From: a candidate division Hyd24-12 bacterium UBA6080
Lineage (GTDB): Bacteria > Fermentibacterota > Fermentibacteria > Fermentibacterales > JCC-6
Direction: 5' to 3'
Length of the DNA stretch: 64,000 bases
NCBI GenBank assembly: GCA_002436025.1
Contig: DIXM01000002.1
Span: forward strand, 248,001-312,000
Position numbers and translations under genes: made by a program. Below are positions 40,779-48,739 of this stretch, in pieces. The stretch's first letter is position 1; every line of letters begins with the position of its first letter. The notes under the pieces were generated by a model, which saw nothing but the letters and a program-made list of their open reading frames with translations, searched no databases and was not told the DNA's origin.

Positions 40779-41392
40779 TCGTAACCTTCTTCGGTTCACC
40801 CGGCTCCGGAAAGGGCACCCAGGCTGAACTCGCCTCAAGGGCCCTGGGACTCACCCATGTGTCCACGGGCAACCTTTTCCGCAGGGAGATCGAGCGGAAC
40901 AGCGCCCTTGGCTGCAAGATCCGGGATGTTCTCGAAGCGGGAAAACTGGTGGCCGACGAGATAGTGAACGAGCTTGTTTTTCAACTGCTCCATGAGCTTC
41001 CAGGGGTACTCCTCGACGGGTACCCCCGGAACGTTTTCCAGGCCGGCAGTCTCGACGGCTTCCTGCTTCAGGGCAGCCGGAAGCTTGATCTGGCTGTCTT
41101 TCTGGATATCCCCGAGACCGAGGCGGTATGCAGGCTCTCCGGCAGGCGTCAATGCACTTCCTGCGGCGTCCAGGCCGCTTCCTCAGACGAGTCCTGCAAC
41201 TCCTGCGGAGCAGCGCTGATACGCCGCACCGACGACGACCCCGGCGTGATACACCGGCGTTTCGAGGAGTATCGCCTTAAGACAAGCCCACTCGAGGCGT
41301 TCTACGCCGGAAGGCTTGTCAGGGTGGACGGAGTCGGAACCGTTGCGCAGGTCCATTCCCGGGTCCTGAAGGCGATGGAACCATGGCTGTGA
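40775..41392 (+). CDS. adk: Adenylate kinase, zinc-LID type
   Basis: Converts ATP plus AMP to two ADP. 205 residues: P-loop FFGSPGSGKGTQAELA, STGNLFR, GVLLDGYPRN, and a LID domain with four zinc-type Cys (Cys127, Cys130, Cys141, Cys144), as in Gram-positive and many other bacteria. It overlaps secY by 4 nt and map by 10 nt, the common secY-adk-map order. Confidence 0.95.
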   Translation: MIVTFFGSPGSGKGTQAELASRALGLTHVSTGNLFRREIERNSALGCKIRDVLEAGKLVADEIVNELVFQLLHELPGVLLDGYPRNVFQAGSLDGFLLQGSRKLDLAVFLDIPETEAVCRLSGRRQCTSCGVQAASSDESCNSCGAALIRRTDDDPGVIHRRFEEYRLKTSPLEAFYAGRLVRVDGVGTVAQVHSRVLKAMEPWL

Positions 41393-42129
41393 TCACCTCC
41401 AAAAACGAAATTGCCGCCATGCGCGAAGCCTGCAGGATTGTGAGGAAGGTTCTCACCGAGACCGGTTCTTTCATCGAGCCGGGCGTTACCACGGCCGCCA
41501 TTGACGCCCTCGGCAGAAGGATCATCGAAGCGGAGGGTGCCGTTCCCTCCTTTCTGGGCTACAACGGCTATCCTGCAGGGGTCTGTGTATCCGTGAACAA
41601 CGAGGTGGTCCACGGCATTCCATCCACAGACCGAACCATCAAGGAAGGCGATCTGGTAAGCGTTGATGTGGGAGCTTTCAAAGGGGGCTTTCACGGCGAC
41701 GCTGCCGAGACCTTTCCGGTGGGCAGGGTGATCCCCCTTGCCTCGAAGCTGCTTGAGGTAACCCTCAGGGCAAGGGACCTTGGCATAGCCGCCGCAGTCA
41801 GCGGGGGCCATGTGGGTGATATCGGAGCCGCGGTTCAACAGGAAGTTGAGAAGAACGGCTTCAGCGTTGTCAGGCAGCTCGTGGGTCACGGCATCGGCAG
41901 ACGGCTTCACGAGAAGCCACAGGTGCCCAACTATGGGTCGATTGGAAGGGGAATGCGGCTGTCCGACGGACTGCTGCTGGCCATTGAACCCATGGTGAAC
42001 TCCGGAGACGCGTTCGTGAAAACACTTTCCGACGGTTGGACCGTCATCACGGCGGACGGGTCGCTTTCCGCCCACGCGGAGCATACGGTGATGGTTCGTG
42101 GGCGTGAACCGGAAATATTGACGGCGTAG
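41383..42129 (+). CDS. map: Methionine aminopeptidase, type I
   Basis: Removes the N-terminal Met from nascent proteins. 248 residues with the five metal ligands in their usual contexts: DVGAFKGGFHGDAAET (two Asp), GHGIGRRLHEKP (His), AIEPMVN (Glu) and AEHTVMV (Glu). It starts inside the end of adk and is followed after 53 nt by infA. Confidence 0.97.
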   Translation: MAVITSKNEIAAMREACRIVRKVLTETGSFIEPGVTTAAIDALGRRIIEAEGAVPSFLGYNGYPAGVCVSVNNEVVHGIPSTDRTIKEGDLVSVDVGAFKGGFHGDAAETFPVGRVIPLASKLLEVTLRARDLGIAAAVSGGHVGDIGAAVQQEVEKNGFSVVRQLVGHGIGRRLHEKPQVPNYGSIGRGMRLSDGLLLAIEPMVNSGDAFVKTLSDGWTVITADGSLSAHAEHTVMVRGREPEILTA

Positions 42130-42182
42130 ACATTTATGCGAATAATTGGGGTTCTCATAGTACCGGAAGGGAGTGAAGGCAC

Positions 42183-42407
42183 TTGGCGAAAGAACAGGGC
42201 GTAGTGGTTGACGGGACCGTTCTCGAGACACTTCCCAACAACATGTGTCGCGTTCAGCTGGACAAGCCCGAGGGTCATGTGGTCCTTTGCCATGTTTCCG
42301 GCAAGATGAGAATGCATTACATAAGAATACTGGTGGGCGACAGGGTCACGGTCGAGATCTCCCCCTACGATCTCACCCGGGGCAGGATCACCTACAGGTA
42401 CAAGTGA
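42183..42407 (+). CDS. infA: Translation initiation factor IF-1
   Basis: 74 residues, OB fold with VVDGTVLETLPNNMCRVQLD, HVSGKMRMHYIRILVGDRV and the C-terminal DLTRGRITYRYK, the standard IF-1 sequence. TTG start with GGGAGTGAAGG upstream. It begins the IF-1/L36/S13/S11 segment. Confidence 0.97.
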   Translation: MAKEQGVVVDGTVLETLPNNMCRVQLDKPEGHVVLCHVSGKMRMHYIRILVGDRVTVEISPYDLTRGRITYRYK

Positions 42408-42416
42408 GGTTGAAAA

Positions 42417-42533
42417 ATGAAGGTACGCAGTTCAGTGAAGAAAATCTGCGAATACTGCCGAATTGTTCGCCGCAACGGGAAGGTGCATGTCATCTGCCCC
42501 CGGAATCCGCGACACAAACAACGGCAGGGATAG
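42417..42533 (+). CDS. rpmJ: 50S ribosomal protein L36, zinc form
   Basis: 38 residues, MKVRSSVKKICEYCRIVRRN at the start. Zinc ligands Cys11, Cys14, Cys27 and His33 are all present, so this is the C+ form. It lies 9 nt after infA with GAGG ahead of the ATG and 29 nt before rpsM. Confidence 0.96.
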   Translation: MKVRSSVKKICEYCRIVRRNGKVHVICPRNPRHKQRQG

Positions 42534-42562
42534 CCGCATAAAACGGCGACGGAGGTGTAAGA

Positions 42563-42928
42563 TTGGCGAGAATCGCAGGAGTTGACCTGCCCAGGAACAA
42601 GCATGTGCTCTACGCTCTTCCGTACATCCACGGCATTGGGCTCACTAGTTCCAGGTTCATTCTGGACAAGGTCGGGATTCCCATGGACAGGAACACCGAT
42701 GCCCTTTCAGAAAGCGATGTTGCTGCTCTTCGTAAAGTCATCGAAGAGGAGTTCAAGGTAGAGGGCGCCCTCAGGGCCGAGGTCAGCATGAACCGTAAAA
42801 GGTTGATGGATATCGGCTGCTACAGGGGGCTCAGACATCGCAGGGGTCTTCCAGTCCGGGGACAGAGAACCCACACCAATGCCCGCACCCGCAAGGGTCC
42901 CAAGCAGGGCCACACCAGGAAGCGGTAG
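42563..42928 (+). CDS. rpsM: 30S ribosomal protein S13
   Basis: S13 forms inter-subunit bridges with L5. 121 residues with MARIAGVDLPRNKHVLYAL, YIHGIGLTSSRFIL and the basic tail GQRTHTNARTRKGPKQGH. TTG start with CGGAGG about 7 nt upstream. Confidence 0.96.
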   Translation: MARIAGVDLPRNKHVLYALPYIHGIGLTSSRFILDKVGIPMDRNTDALSESDVAALRKVIEEEFKVEGALRAEVSMNRKRLMDIGCYRGLRHRRGLPVRGQRTHTNARTRKGPKQGHTRKR

Positions 42929-42939
42929 GGAGGTAGACC

Positions 42940-43341
42940 TTGCCCAAAGCTAAGGGAAAGCGAATAGTCAAGAAAATCACCAGGGTTTCGGATATTAATG
43001 GTGTTGCGCACATTAAATCCTCGTTCAACAACACCCTGGTTTCCATTTCCGACCGGCAGGGAAATGTCATCACATGGGCCAGCGGTGGAACCACCGGGGT
43101 CAAGGGAACAAGAAAGAGCACGGCCTACGCCGCGAGCCAGGCAGCCGTTCAGGCTGCCGAGAGAGCCATAGAGGCGGGCCTGAAGAAGGTCGAGATATGG
43201 GTGATGGGTCCCGGATCAGGAAGGGAAGCCGCGGTCAGGGCCCTTCAGTCGACTGATCTTGAAGTGGTGGCCATCAAAGACATCACCCGGCTGCCTCACA
43301 ACGGCTGCAGACCTACAAAGAGACGCAGGGGCAAGTCGTAG
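42940..43341 (+). CDS. rpsK: 30S ribosomal protein S11
   Basis: S11 lies on the platform. 133 residues with AHIKSSFNNTLVSISDRQGN, GTRKSTAYAASQAA, MGPGSGREAAVRAL and the C-terminal HNGCRPTKRRRG. TTG start with GGGAGG upstream. The gene expected next, rpsD, is missing; rpoA follows after 31 nt. Confidence 0.96.
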   Translation: MPKAKGKRIVKKITRVSDINGVAHIKSSFNNTLVSISDRQGNVITWASGGTTGVKGTRKSTAYAASQAAVQAAERAIEAGLKKVEIWVMGPGSGREAAVRALQSTDLEVVAIKDITRLPHNGCRPTKRRRGKS

Positions 43342-43372
43342 GAGGGATTCTCAAGCCTTCAGGGGGAGATGA

Positions 43373-44359
43373 ATGGAATTCATGAAGCTTTACCTGCCGG
43401 ACCGTATTCAGTGGGAACAGGAAACACTCACGGAAACCACTGGCAGGCTTGTGATAACGCCTCTGGAAAGAGGTTTCGGCCGCACCCTTGGCAACGCGAT
43501 GAGAAGGGTCATGCTCTCCTCGCTTGCGGGTGCTGCTCCCGTGTCTGTGACCATCAAAGGCGCCAGCCATGAGTTCAGCGCCCTTCCGGGTGTAAGGCAG
43601 GACGCATCTGACATCGTTCTGAACGTCAAGTCCCTGAGCATCCGCCACGACGGCGAAGAGCCGTGCACTCTCACGCTCAAGGCCGACAAGCCGGGTGTGT
43701 ACACAGCGGCCTCCCTTGCGGGTGATCCCCTTCTCAGGGTGACCAATCCCGATCAGGAGATCGCTGAGATCACCGGCAAAGGCGTGCTGGACCTCACCAT
43801 CCTGGTGGAAAAGGGCAAGGGCTTCGTCACGGTGGACGAGTGGTTCAATACCGGCAGGGGCCAGGAAATCGGCACCATGCTCGTTGACTCGTGGTTCTGC
43901 CCCGTGAAGACGGTCAATTACACCGTCGAAAGCGCCCGTGTCGGCGACAGAACAGACTACGACTGCCTCTACATCGACATAACCACCGACGGAAGCCTTA
44001 CGCCCCAGGAAGCCGTGGAGAAAACCTGCGCCATCCTTGTTCAGCACTTCAAAATGGTAATGGAGGGCACCGGGCCCGAAACATCCGAGGAAACAGGCGT
44101 TGAAAAGGCCGCTCCTGCTAAGAAGACCGAGAGCAAGCCAAAAAGCAGCAACTGGGACTCGGTTCCCATCGACGATGAAGACTTCCAGATGGACAGGAAG
44201 TATGTGAATATACTGAAGTCCGCTGGGATTGAGACCGTCGGCGGACTCGCCGCCATGACAGCCGACCAGTTGAAGGCATTCAACGGCGTGGGCGACAAAA
44301 CCCTTCAGGTCATAAACGAGAAGCTTTCTCTGAAGGGCCTGAAGCTGAGAACGGAATAG
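43373..44359 (+). CDS. rpoA: RNA polymerase alpha subunit
   Basis: Alpha subunit, 328 residues: N-terminal dimerisation domain with PLERGFGRTLGNAMRRVML, GRGYVT-like region (EKGKGFVTVDEW), a long charged linker (about 235-265) and a short C-terminal HhH domain beginning about 270. In the C-terminal domain Lys276 stands where E. coli has Arg265 (UP-element contact), while Asn279 matches Asn268. The ATG at 43373 was chosen over the one at 43382 because of the GGGGGAGA spacing. Confidence 0.96.
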   Translation: MEFMKLYLPDRIQWEQETLTETTGRLVITPLERGFGRTLGNAMRRVMLSSLAGAAPVSVTIKGASHEFSALPGVRQDASDIVLNVKSLSIRHDGEEPCTLTLKADKPGVYTAASLAGDPLLRVTNPDQEIAEITGKGVLDLTILVEKGKGFVTVDEWFNTGRGQEIGTMLVDSWFCPVKTVNYTVESARVGDRTDYDCLYIDITTDGSLTPQEAVEKTCAILVQHFKMVMEGTGPETSEETGVEKAAPAKKTESKPKSSNWDSVPIDDEDFQMDRKYVNILKSAGIETVGGLAAMTADQLKAFNGVGDKTLQVINEKLSLKGLKLRTE

Positions 44360-44366
44360 GAAACCC

Positions 44367-44741
44367 ATGCGTCACAGAAAAACGACACCCAAGCTTGGCC
44401 GCACCAGGGAAGCCCGGGTACGAATGCTCAGGAACCTGGTCACCTCGCTTATCATTGAGGAAAGGGTGACTACAAGCCTGGCAAGGGCAAAGGTCGCCCG
44501 GAGCCTCGCGGAACGGATCATCACCAAGGGCAGGACCGACACCGTGCACTCCCGCAGGCAGGTCGCGGGTATGGTTTACGGCAGCGATGCCGTGAAAAAG
44601 GTCTTCAACGAACTCGGTCCCAGGTTCACGACCCGTCCCGGTGGCTACACCAGGATACTTCGACTCGGCCCACGGGCGGGAGACGCCGCCGAAGCAGTGA
44701 TACTGGAATTGGTGGACGCTCCCGCAGTGGAAAAGAAGTGA
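44367..44741 (+). CDS. rplQ: 50S ribosomal protein L17
   Basis: 124 residues with MRHRKTTPKLGRTREARVRM, NLVTSLIIEERVTTSLARAK and the C-terminal GYTRILRLGPRAGDAAEAVI. Follows rpoA by 7 nt and overlaps pfkA by 4 nt (GTGA), so the glycolytic gene is translationally tied to the end of the alpha operon. Confidence 0.96.
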   Translation: MRHRKTTPKLGRTREARVRMLRNLVTSLIIEERVTTSLARAKVARSLAERIITKGRTDTVHSRRQVAGMVYGSDAVKKVFNELGPRFTTRPGGYTRILRLGPRAGDAAEAVILELVDAPAVEKK

Positions 44742-45700
44742 GAAGGATAGCCGTTCTTTCCTCGGGCGGCGACGCCCCGGGAATGAACGCCGGAATAAGG
44801 GCCACGGTCAGGGCTTCCCTGAGCCGTGGCCTTTCCGCGTACGGCGTTTACCGGGGTTACGAAGGCCTCATAGACGACAATATGCGCCTTCTGGAATCGC
44901 GTGATGTTTCCAACATCCTTCAGCACGGCGGAACGATCCTTCATTCCGCGAGAAGCGATCGCTTCATGACGCCCGAAGGCCGGGCGGCGGCGGCAGCGAA
45001 CCTCGCGAAGCGCGGGATCGACGGTCTTGTTGTCCTGGGCGGCGACGGCAGCTTCAGGGGAGCCCACGATCTCAGCGTGGAACACGGTGTAAACGTGGTC
45101 GGGGTGCCGGCCACGATAGACAACGACATCTGGGGGTCGGATTTCACAATAGGCTACGACACGGCGGTCAACACCGCACTTTCGGCGCTTGACAAGGTTC
45201 GCGACACCGCTGCGGCCCACGACAGGCTTTTCATAGTTGAGGTCATGGGCAGGCATGCGGGCTTCATAGCACTTGAGGTTGCCATCGGCGGCGGCGCCGA
45301 AGCCGTGTTCATCCCCGAAACGCCCAGCGACATCCCCGGGATCTGCGACAAGGTCAGGGAAAGGGTTGCCCTTGGCCGGACCTCCAACATCCTCGTTGTC
45401 GCCGAGGGCGACGAGGAGGGGAACGCCTACGCAATTGCGAAGAAGATCGAGGACCTGTCCGGTCTGAAAAGCCGGGTAACGGTCCTGGGCCATGTTCAAA
45501 GGGGGGGGAGCCCCACCACCAGCGACAGGGTCCTTGCAACCAAGCTGGGATGGGCGGCCGTTGATGCCCTTCTGGAAGGCAATGCGCCCTGCATGGTGGG
45601 TGTGGAGAACGGAAACATCTCGCACCACTATCTTCCCGATACCTGGCAGAACAAAAAACAGCTCGACACTCTCCTGCTTCAGATCATCCAGGACATTTAG
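44738..45700 (+). CDS. pfkA: ATP-dependent 6-phosphofructokinase
   Basis: Phosphorylates fructose 6-phosphate to the 1,6-bisphosphate. 320 residues, typical of the short bacterial form. GGDAPGMNAGIRA near the start, LGGDGSFRGA (the Gly-Ser version seen in ATP users rather than GGDDT of PPi users), ATIDNDIWGSDFTIGYDTA, MGRHAGFIAL and LGHVQRGGSPT. GTG start overlapping rplQ. Placing a glycolytic gene directly on the alpha operon is less common. Confidence 0.95.
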   Translation: MRRIAVLSSGGDAPGMNAGIRATVRASLSRGLSAYGVYRGYEGLIDDNMRLLESRDVSNILQHGGTILHSARSDRFMTPEGRAAAAANLAKRGIDGLVVLGGDGSFRGAHDLSVEHGVNVVGVPATIDNDIWGSDFTIGYDTAVNTALSALDKVRDTAAAHDRLFIVEVMGRHAGFIALEVAIGGGAEAVFIPETPSDIPGICDKVRERVALGRTSNILVVAEGDEEGNAYAIAKKIEDLSGLKSRVTVLGHVQRGGSPTTSDRVLATKLGWAAVDALLEGNAPCMVGVENGNISHHYLPDTWQNKKQLDTLLLQIIQDI

Positions 45701-45702
45701 CC

Positions 45703-46164
45703 TTGCTCGGGGTGCTCTGCTACCTGAAGCGCGACGGCCATACCCTCATGATACACCGCAACCGGAAACCCGGCGACGTTCACGGTGGGAAATGGAACAC
45801 GCTTGGCGGCAAGATGGAGCCCGGCGAAACCCCCGAAGAGTGCGCCGCAAGGGAAGTCAGGGAGGAAAGCGGCCTCGTGGTACAGAACCCCAGGCTGCGG
45901 GGGGTCATAACCTTCCCCGAGTTCGCGGACGAGCAGGACTGGTTCGTCTTTGTCTTCACCTGCACCGAATTCACCGGAGAACTTTTGAAAGAGTGCCCCG
46001 AAGGCACGATCCACTGGGTGAACGACGAAGACCTGTCCTCCCTGTCACTCTGGGAGGGCGACCATATCTTCATGAAGTGGCTGGACTCAGAGAAGTTCTG
46101 GAGCGCCAGGTTCGCTTACGGACCGGAGGGGCTCAGGAACCACTCGGTGGTCTTTCACGGGTAA
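45703..46164 (+). CDS. Nudix hydrolase, 8-oxo-dGTP diphosphatase-like
   Basis: 153 residues. Complete Nudix box in GGKMEPGETPEECAAREVRE followed by ESG (GX5EX7REUXEEXGU). MLGVLCYLKRDGHTLMIHRNRK and the HGGKWNTLGG lead resemble MutT/MTH1-type nucleotide-pool sanitising enzymes. TTG start 2 nt after pfkA, so the two are probably co-expressed. Confidence 0.9.
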   Translation: MLGVLCYLKRDGHTLMIHRNRKPGDVHGGKWNTLGGKMEPGETPEECAAREVREESGLVVQNPRLRGVITFPEFADEQDWFVFVFTCTEFTGELLKECPEGTIHWVNDEDLSSLSLWEGDHIFMKWLDSEKFWSARFAYGPEGLRNHSVVFHG

Positions 46165-46193
46165 GACCCGTAGAACCGTCCCAAAGAAGGAAA

Positions 46194-46889
46194 CTACATT
46201 TTATCCTTGCCTCCACCTATGAACCGATAGATCACGGCCCCCAGCATTGCCCCGACTAACGGCGCAACCCAGAAGAGCCAGAGCTGTTCGACCGCCCATC
46301 CTCCGACGAACAGGGCAACTCCTGTGCTGCGGGCGGGGTTCACTGAGGTGTTCGTGACCGGAATGCTTATCAGATGGATCAGGGTGAGGCAAAGACCTAT
46401 GGCGATTGGCGCAAGTCCTTTGGGCGCCCTGTTGTCGGTGGCCCCGAGTATCACGACAAGGAACATCATTGTCATGACCACTTCAGTCACAAGCGCCGCA
46501 AGAAGGGTGTACCCTCCCGGTGAGTGGGCGCCGTAACCGTTCGAGGCGAACCCGGCGGAAACGTCGAAACCCGCCTTTCCGCTCGCGATGAGGAAGAGCA
46601 CGCCGCCAGCGGCTATGCCGCCCAGCACCTGGAAAAGGATGTAGGGGAACAGGTCTTTTGCCTTGAAGCGTCCGCCTGCCCATAGACCAAGCGACACCGC
46701 AGGGTTGAGATGGCACCCGGAGATGTGACCTATTGCGAATGCCATGGTCAGAACGGTGAGGCCGAACGCAAGCGACACGCCAAGCAGACCAATCCCAAGG
46801 CCGGGAAACGCGGCCGCCAGAACGGCACTGCCGCAACCGCCAAGAACAAGCCAGAAGGTTCCGAAGAACTCAGCGACATACTTTCTCAT
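46194..46889 (-). CDS. aqpZ: Aquaporin Z-like water channel
   Basis: 231 residues, six transmembrane helices and both NPA boxes (GCHLNPAVSLG and SVNPARSTG). The selectivity-filter region resembles water-specific AqpZ rather than glycerol facilitators. I chose the ATG at 46889, preceded by GGGGGAG, over an in-frame ATG five codons earlier. It converges with the Nudix gene across 29 nt with no clear terminator. Confidence 0.92.
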   Translation of the reverse strand: MRKYVAEFFGTFWLVLGGCGSAVLAAAFPGLGIGLLGVSLAFGLTVLTMAFAIGHISGCHLNPAVSLGLWAGGRFKAKDLFPYILFQVLGGIAAGGVLFLIASGKAGFDVSAGFASNGYGAHSPGGYTLLAALVTEVVMTMMFLVVILGATDNRAPKGLAPIAIGLCLTLIHLISIPVTNTSVNPARSTGVALFVGGWAVEQLWLFWVAPLVGAMLGAVIYRFIGGGKDKM

Positions 46890-47001
46890 GGCTCCCCCTT
46901 TCATTCATGATCGTGACAAAGAATCCGATTCATGTTGATAACAGCATGGCAGGGCTCCGTACACGCAACTAGACCATGAGGGCGGACGGAACAAGTTTTC
47001 C

Positions 47002-47493
47002 TCAGAGCATCTTCTGCATCCATACCGTGTCGAATTCGCGCCCCATCTTCATTCCCACGTTCCTGAAACGGCCGCACTCAACGAACCCGTTCTTCAGGTG
47101 AAAGTTCACGCTTCCGGGGTTCAGTGAAGAGATGCTGGCAAGGATCGTGATGATACCCCTTTCAGCTGCTCCGCGTTCGAGATGTGCCAGAAGCAGTTTT
47201 CCCAGCCCCTTCCCCGTGTGGTCAGGGTGGATGAAATAAGCCGCCTCGGCGGTTCGGGTGAATGCGGGCATCGGGTTGTGCGCCCGCAGCATTGCGAATC
47301 CCACGACGCTGCCCTGTCGATCCCTCACGGCTGCGGTGGGGTAGCCCTTCGACATCTGAAGCAGCATGTCGAATGCCTGGTCGGGCAGCCTGGTCTCGGG
47401 GTAGGCTGCGAACGAGTTCTCGATGTAGTGGTTGAAAATCTCCATGACCGCTATGCGGTCTTCAGGTTTCAGCGGTCCGATGGAATACTCCAT
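47002..47493 (-). CDS. GNAT acetyltransferase, PAT/bar-like
   Basis: 163 residues. EIFNHYIENSFAAYPE and FIHPDHTGKGLGKLLLAHLE (the acetyl-CoA loop) with the C-terminal FHLKNGFVECGRFRNVGMKMGR-type region match the phosphinothricin-N-acetyltransferase branch. The natural substrate (often an amino acid or its analogue) is unknown. GGAAG lies upstream. 16 nt after the M28 peptidase gene on the same strand. Confidence 0.88.
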   Translation of the reverse strand: MEYSIGPLKPEDRIAVMEIFNHYIENSFAAYPETRLPDQAFDMLLQMSKGYPTAAVRDRQGSVVGFAMLRAHNPMPAFTRTAEAAYFIHPDHTGKGLGKLLLAHLERGAAERGIITILASISSLNPGSVNFHLKNGFVECGRFRNVGMKMGREFDTVWMQKML

Positions 47494-47509
47494 GATTACT
47501 GCTTCCTTT

Positions 47510-48718
47510 CTACAATCCCCGAATGAGCGTTTCGAGCGCCAGTGCTATCTCAATAACCTTCGCGCAGTCAACTATTCCCGGATTGTCCTTATCAGTGTGC
47601 GTAACGTCCTGTGTGTCCATGTTCGTTATCAGCCACATTGAAGAGACCGCCAGCGCCGGGCACCCCATCTGAACGAAAATGCTGTGGTCGCCCTGTGGCC
47701 ACTGTGGACCCTCCCCGATGCCGGGAAAGAGCTCAAGTACATGGCTCGCCAGATCCATGACAGGCTTTGGCAGACCGAAGAAGGAAAAGGAGCTCAATCC
47801 ATCCCGGTAGCCTGCGCCGTCTATGTTGATGTTGAGAAGCATGTCTCCGAACCTGTCCCGGTTCATCCCAATGTACTGCATCTGACCGGGAACGGCGTAA
47901 TAGTCTTCGCCGTTCAGGGCGACCAGTTCGATCAGCCTTTCTCCATGATAGTCCGCAAGCAGTTCCGACAGAAGAAGCAGAACCGCCACGCCAGTGGCAT
48001 TGTCAATGGCGCCTGGCGTCCCTTTTTTCGCGTCTATGTGGGCTGTTACAACGACCCTTTTCCCCCGGGAGGCGCCTCTGGAGGCAATGACATTGAAAGC
48101 CTTTTCAGGTATTCGGACCGCCCGGGATTCGAGCCTGGCCATCCCACCGGTCTGGGGCAGCAGCCGTGCGCCTTCCTCCTCTGTCATGTACACCGACGGG
48201 ATGTCGAAATCACCGTCCTCTATGAGCGGAAATGGGTAAACCCCGCCCGCAAGCGATGAGTTTCTGCCCGTGGCGCAAACGATTGCGGCGGGTTGCTTTT
48301 CTTCGAGGGTGTCTATCAAGGCCCTGTGGTGGTCTGGATTGTAGAAGACGAAGTTTTTGGGCATGATCTGCTCACGCGCCAGCCCGCCGTAGAGGAGCAG
48401 CACCTTTCCGAGTGCCTCGGATGCCCTCAGTTCCTCCAGGGAAGAAGTGCAAACCAGGGGCGCTTCGACAGAACAACCAAGGCTGTATGGGCTGGCATTC
48501 ACGGTAAACGCTTCGCCGGCCACCGAAAGCGTGCTCTTTCCCACGCTCCAACCCATCACATCCATTTCGTGTGATTCCGTCAGCCAGCCGAACCGCCGGG
48601 TTTCGTCCTCGAAGAATGATGTGGCCATCCTGTTGCCCGGGCTTCCCACGCAACGCTCCGGAATAGCCCTGCACAGCTGCTCAAGTATGCGTGAGCACCT
48701 TTTCTCACCGTGTTCCAT
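47510..48718 (-). CDS. M28-family metallopeptidase
   Basis: 402 residues. VVVTAHIDAKKGTPGAIDNATGVAVLLLLSE has the metal-binding His and Asp of M28 aminopeptidases, followed by ALNGEDYY (Glu pair position), NINIDGAGYRDG and a late HTDKD (third His). No signal peptide, so apparently cytoplasmic. The domain order, with a PA-like inserted region in the first half, fits this family. GGAGG precedes the ATG. Confidence 0.88.
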   Translation of the reverse strand: MEHGEKRCSRILEQLCRAIPERCVGSPGNRMATSFFEDETRRFGWLTESHEMDVMGWSVGKSTLSVAGEAFTVNASPYSLGCSVEAPLVCTSSLEELRASEALGKVLLLYGGLAREQIMPKNFVFYNPDHHRALIDTLEEKQPAAIVCATGRNSSLAGGVYPFPLIEDGDFDIPSVYMTEEEGARLLPQTGGMARLESRAVRIPEKAFNVIASRGASRGKRVVVTAHIDAKKGTPGAIDNATGVAVLLLLSELLADYHGERLIELVALNGEDYYAVPGQMQYIGMNRDRFGDMLLNINIDGAGYRDGLSSFSFFGLPKPVMDLASHVLELFPGIGEGPQWPQGDHSIFVQMGCPALAVSSMWLITNMDTQDVTHTDKDNPGIVDCAKVIEIALALETLIRGL

Positions 48719-48739
48719 GCCGACCTCCGTGGCTTTCCT

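Noticed and set aside
39249..40838. 529-codon minus-strand frame across rplO and secY
   Set aside because: It is a shadow of two certain genes, with His/Asp/Gly-rich composition that comes from reading hydrophobic codons backwards.
43313..44368. 351-codon minus-strand frame opposite rpoA
   Set aside because: It is antisense to a certain gene and has no ribosome site or family motif.
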